A program made the position numbers and the translations under genes. Below are positions 60,337-64,000 of a DNA stretch of 64,000 nucleotides, in pieces. A model generated the notes under the pieces. The model saw only the letters and a list, made by a program, of their open reading frames with translations. It made no database searches and was not told the DNA's origin. The stretch lies in assembly GCA_022113835.1 (NCBI GenBank), contig JAILWY010000019.1:6782001-6846000 (forward strand), given 5' to 3'. Source of the DNA: Atopsyche davidsoni. Its lineage: Eukaryota > Arthropoda > Insecta > Trichoptera > Hydrobiosidae. Each line of letters begins with the position of its first letter. Positions within the stretch are counted from its first letter, which is position 1.

Positions 60337-61664
60337 TCACACGGTAGCGCCGGCGGTCCTCACGAAGAGGTACTCGGAGAACTGCTGGCCCTCCACTCCC
60401 CCGCCGTTGGAGGCGGCCACGCGAAAGCCGGAGTTCAGCAGACGCGTGATGGCCTGCACCGAGTTCAGCTTGCAGTACCCGTTCAGCGGGAACCTCACCA
60501 CGTGGCGAGCGTCGTGCTGGTTCCAGGCCACTCCGGACCGCGTGTCAAGGACAGCCTGATTGGTTTCAGGAAACACCTGAAAACGTGCCACTTGTGTTAT
60601 GTATTTTCCCTGCTTAATAATCCTACTCTCTCGACACCTTCCTGGAAAGGTTCAAAAGGGAAAGATACCCATTTAAATTGCCATCTGGTATTCTATTGTA
60701 TCCACCCATGTTGCTAATCCCTTTGGGAATTTCTTATGATTGTGTTTCCCAGAACTTACCTAATGTAACTGTTTATCTTTTACACATAAACGAATAAAGG
60801 GTTTTTCCCACTCATTTTCCCTGCCTAACACAATATCACAACCACAGTAAATCATCTACGCTACCACCTAAGTCACACATTGAAAGCCCCGAAACCTGTG
60901 CGCAGGACGGGGATAGCCAAACACTCCACCAAAACATTAGATATAAGATCTATTGTAATACAATTAATGAAAAATTAAAGGATTTGAAATTTAAAATTTT
61001 TTTGCTGGCCAGGAGACCAGTCTGTTTTCAAAGTCCACCGAGGAGCGAGCTATGCTCTCGGGATGGATCATTTGTTGTAACTAATTCGACCATCGGCTGT
61101 TTGCCTGTGTATATATCAAATAAACTTCATAATCAAGTATTGAAAGTGTTATTACTCAAACCACCCAGTGTGCATCCGCGGAGTCACATGCCAAGCAAGT
61201 GGCATTCCGAGAGGGGCACATAACACCTGCATCAGGATTGAGAATCCACCTCTTCGTTTTAAAATCTTCAATATGCCCTTTCCTACGTTGGCAGCATATA
61301 TTTCAATTGTTTTACATGACTATTCACGATGTTGGCATTTTCAGTATTTAAAGTATACCCACTCTGCTTGAAAATGCGAATCTAATCGTAATTTTTAAAC
61401 GCTTTTGTACGACAAGTCAAGGTTTTTAGGCAGAAGAAATGGAGTAAATGAATTTTTTTTTTCAGTCGATGATTGCTGAAGTAAATACCTGTCCAATGAT
61501 GCAGCGGTCCCCAGACAGCATGATGCGCTCGCCCAAGTCGGGGCTCACGTGCAGCGCCACGCACTCGTGCACCTCAGAGGGCGGCAGCCCCCCGGCGGGG
61601 AAGCCCGGCTTGTCCCGCGTGCCAGCCTGGCGCTCGCGCAGCTGCTCCAGCTGACGCACCATCG
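60337..61664 (-). CDS. twz: KCTD1/KCTD15 family protein (tiwaz), last two coding exons, incomplete at 5' end
   Basis: Exons: 61489-61664 then 60337-60576 (TGA at 60337-60339), joined in phase 0 across a 912-bp intron. The first starts one split codon before MVRQLEQLRERQ, the segment that directly follows the BTB/POZ domain in KCTD1/15 proteins. It continues HVSPDLGERIMLSGDRCIIG, and the next exon gives VFPETNQAVLD, RHVVRFPLNGYCKLNSVQAI, FRVAASNGGGVEGQQFSEYL and FVR. This is the conserved C-terminal domain of KCTD1/KCTD15; those vertebrate proteins repress AP-2 (TFAP2) activity, and the fly homologue is tiwaz. The BTB exons must lie beyond 64000, as none was seen between 61665 and the window end. 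Exons are GC-rich compared with surroundings, with an insert (RDKPGFPAGGLPPSEV) relative to the vertebrate form. Confidence 0.9.
60577..61488 (-). other. twz last intron
   Basis: Donor GTATTT and acceptor TTTTCAG on the minus strand. No repeat family member recognised inside. Confidence 0.6.
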
Positions 61665-61840
61665 CTGCAGGAAGACAACCTGGTTAGACTACACGTCCTG
61701 CTGCTCACGGCTCCCCCACAGCGTCCCCATAGAACCCTGCGCCTCCACACACTAACAATTTCACTGTCTATGACCTCCCCGCTCTCCCCATTCTGATCCA
61801 TGTGTATGGCTGCCATTCTATACCCTGAGTCTGTTTAAAG

Positions 61841-62161
61841 CAGTGCTTCTCAAAGTGGTCCCTACGGACCCCAGGGGGTCAAAAATTGTGACACTTTTTT
61901 ATTAATAAGTTATAATAAATAACTATGAATTTTAATTTGAATATTAGCGATTTTTACGTCTTAAGTAAAATATAAATATAGACAGGTGCATAAAATACAA
62001 GTAATTACAGGGATCGCGGTGAGTCAGGTAGATTAATACGGAATAGAGTCGATACTTGCACCAACTAGTCTATAGGCAAGTTTTGACTATGAAAGGGGGT
62101 CCATGGGGAAGTTTTGACCATGAAAGGGGGTCCGTGAGCCAAAAGAGTTTGAGAGCCACTG
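61841..62161. mobile_element. hAT-type MITE with perfect 8-bp target duplication GTTTAAAG
   Basis: It begins CAGTGCTTCTCAAAGTGG and ends GTTTGAGAGCCACTG; 321 bp, noncoding. GTTTAAAG flanks it at 61833-61840 and 62162-62169. It is homologous to 39845-40151 in GPCR intron 4. Near its right end the AAGTTTTGAC.ATGAAAGGGGGTC segment is duplicated (about 62082 and 62110). It lies upstream of the twz penultimate exon, probably in a twz intron. Confidence 0.9.
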
Positions 62162-62169
62162 GTTTAAAG

Positions 62170-62655
62170 CATAGGTTCTCAAAGTGGTCAATATCGACCC
62201 CCAGGGGTCGATTCTGCTCTGCAAAGGGTCGATGAGAGCGAAAAATTAGATTGGGGGTCCACGAACTGTAAATGGGGGTCTTTAAGAGTGGATCCCATTG
62301 GCCATGTTGGCCACGATATTTTCGACGATATGCAAGTTAAGTTAACACAACTGAACGACTATTTTCAATGTACAGCGTCACTATTTCGGCGCCTTGTTTC
62401 AGTGTGAAGCATGATTAAAATTGTACTGAAATAACGTTTCAAAACATGTTTACTCAAGTCAATCTGTTGATAAATGTCAAAGTTATTCAATGTTTGCATA
62501 CCGACATAAAATATGGCACACCTGTATATCAGATATCAAAAATATGTTTGAAGTTGATGAATTTGTAAAAATTCAATATGAGCAAGACAGGGGTCTACGA
62601 AAAACAGGAAAACTCGACAAGGGGTCGACGGGACAAAATAGTTTGGGAGCCTAAG
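62170..62655. mobile_element. second, different hAT-type element directly abutting the first
   Basis: It begins CATAGGTTCTCAAAGTGGTC and ends AGTTTGGGAGCCTAAG, giving imperfect terminal inverted repeats. It is followed by a third copy of GTTTAAAG (62656-62663) and preceded by the shared copy at 62162-62169. Length 486 bp. No transposase frame; the interior does not resemble the first element apart from the terminal zone. Confidence 0.85.
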
Positions 62656-62663
62656 GTTTAAAG

Positions 62664-63601
62664 GATCAGTAATGAAGTATAAGTGATTGTGAAGGGATGT
62701 GCTCTGGAAGTACGAGGGGGGGGGTCCTGCTATTGCAGATCAGATCAGATCTAAACGCCAGAGCTTTGTATGAAAATTATTATATAGTATAAAACTGCGG
62801 TGTAGAAGGTATATGCTCAGTAAAACGGTCGCCAACCTCCTCTGAGGAGAGGCACGAGATTTTCACGGTACCCATCAACATTGTGGTGTACGTCAATAAA
62901 TAAATAACGAAAAAAAACGGAAGCACATACAAATTATTGACACACTTTGGTACTTGCAAAGCCCAAATAAAATTATTAATGTTTATATGAATATATAAAA
63001 AAAATCATTTTAGGTTTTTAGCCTTGAGGCAATGAGAAAAATATCGAAGAAAGTGGACCAGGTGCACAGGCGCAATTGCTTTCCACTGCTTGCCCACTCG
63101 GCTCTTCCGCGGCAGCTTTCTATTTTTGGAGAGCACGATGGCGAACGGCTCCACCTCTCATGCATTATGTAAGCGTAAAAATTCAAAAATGCAATTATAT
63201 ATCCGGATACTAAAAATGAGAAATTTAACATTTAGATTTAGCTCTCTCTTGATATTGCCTCATGAGATAGCCATTATGAGTAAGAAAAATAAAGTTGGAG
63301 TTAGAACGCTCGAAGACACGCCCGCGGCGTCGCCGGCGGCGAGACCCCACCGCGCGCACTTCACCGGCCGCAACGCAGAGAGACACCGCCAAGACACCGT
63401 CCAGAATTCACCGTCCAGAATCGTACGATCGTGATCTTGCTGATCTGATTTACTCGAGCCCGAGATTTGAACGGACAAACGATAGCAACGCAGTGGCGTG
63501 CCCACCGAAGCAAGCAGCTTTGCTGACAACATCTATAATAATAATATCCATTGTATGATAATGATTTTGAGTACATTTTTTCTAAACTCTTAAAACATTT
63601 T
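62664..63601. other. stretch upstream of twz exons, no exon recognised
   Basis: It contains the dispersed repeat copy at 62814 and a GC-rich block (63060-63500). In the block CACCGTCCAGAAT is doubled in tandem (about 63397-63422). No frame matches a BTB domain. Presumably it is intronic to twz. Confidence 0.45.
62814..62860 (+). repeat. copy of the short dispersed repeat
   Basis: GGTCGCCAACCTCCTCTGA (62827-62845) is identical over 19 bases to 36378-36396. It is followed by GGAGAGGCACGAG, which aligns with the two minus-strand copies. Confidence 0.65.
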
Positions 63602-63750
63602 ATCGTGATTTGTGTGGGATTTGAACCCATATCCCCAAGCTTACGTGGCCGGTGCATTGCCAATTATACCAACGAGTCACTAGTACTAGGCAAGAATTTT
63701 TAACAATCATATCCTATCAATGAAACAATGTACTTATTGTGCCAATTTAA
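63602..63750 (-). repeat. tRNA-derived SINE-like element (copy D)
   Basis: The minus-strand reading of about 63606-63680 gives TCGTTGGTATAATTGGCAAT (A-box region), CACCGGCCACGTAAGC and ATGGGTTCAAATCCCACACA (T arm and B box). The plus strand continues with GAATTTTTAACAATCATA, as in copy C. One T-arm mismatch relative to copy C. Fold-back arms are not recognisable here. Confidence 0.7.
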
Positions 63751-64000
63751 TATTGTGTGACTTGCAATACTAGACTTTTAACACTAAGTACTGAGTGAAG
63801 CATTATAAATCCGATCTGGATATTATTATTTTAAAAGTCTATTTAATTAAGCCAATACACGCACTTGTTAAATATATTATTGATTTTTGTGAAGACCGTC
63901 TCACAGGAAGTACGATTTATCAATCAATCAAACCTGTATAGGACGGTGTATGTATTTTACGTTTCATTTTTTTGTTCTCTGTAGAACATCTTAAAAGATA
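63751..64000. other. window end, no feature seen
   Basis: AT-rich and without repeat or exon signals. Confidence 0.5.

Noticed and set aside
61448..61816. Several plus and minus frames over the twz penultimate exon
   Set aside because: Only the minus frame 61489-61664 matches KCTD1/15; the others are shadows in GC-rich DNA.

Overview
The window is animal nuclear DNA, almost certainly from an insect. It is strongly AT-rich, its genes are split by GT-AG introns, and its genes match known insect families. It also carries DD34D mariner, pogo/Tigger-like, hAT-like and Helitron debris, tRNA-derived SINE heads, and short tracts of the insect-type telomeric pentamer (CCTAA/TTAGG). The order cannot be fixed from the sequence alone; Lepidoptera would fit but is not shown.

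Layout. 1-32.3 kb holds no recognisable host gene. It is AT-rich intergenic (or large-intron) DNA with two mariner relics sharing one internal deletion, a 249-bp tandem duplication, a fold-back SINE-like element, GC-rich palindromes, a Helitron relic and several GC-richer blocks that may be regulatory. 32.4-41.2 kb is a six-exon gene on the + strand for a 446-residue class A (rhodopsin-like) orphan GPCR. Its intron 1 contains decayed tandem copies of its own exon-2 acceptor region. Just 3' of it lies a ~230-bp tandem satellite (41.4-42.95 kb). 43.37-43.71 kb is a single-exon ORF for a possible small secreted protein. 43.7-48.9 kb shows no gene. 48.9-50.8 kb (- strand) holds the first five exons of a GT25 family (procollagen galactosyltransferase-like) gene; the C-terminal exons are not found in the window. 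50.8-52.4 kb separates this gene from the divergently transcribed hig and is largely filled by nested inverted-repeat transposons. 52.45-55.65 kb (+) is a complete ten-exon hikaru genki (hig) gene, a secreted synaptic-cleft Ig/CCP protein of 493 residues. 58.4-59.4 kb has two weak candidate small exons. 60.3-61.7 kb (- strand) holds the last two coding exons of the KCTD1/KCTD15 homologue (tiwaz, twz); its BTB-encoding exons lie beyond the window. 61.8-62.7 kb has two different hAT-like elements sharing a triplicated 8-bp target site.

The four host genes do not form an operon or an obvious pathway: one receptor, one ER glycosyltransferase, one synaptic matrix protein and one nuclear/adaptor KCTD protein. 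All exon coordinates come from reading splice sites and frame continuity by eye; no transcript evidence was available.
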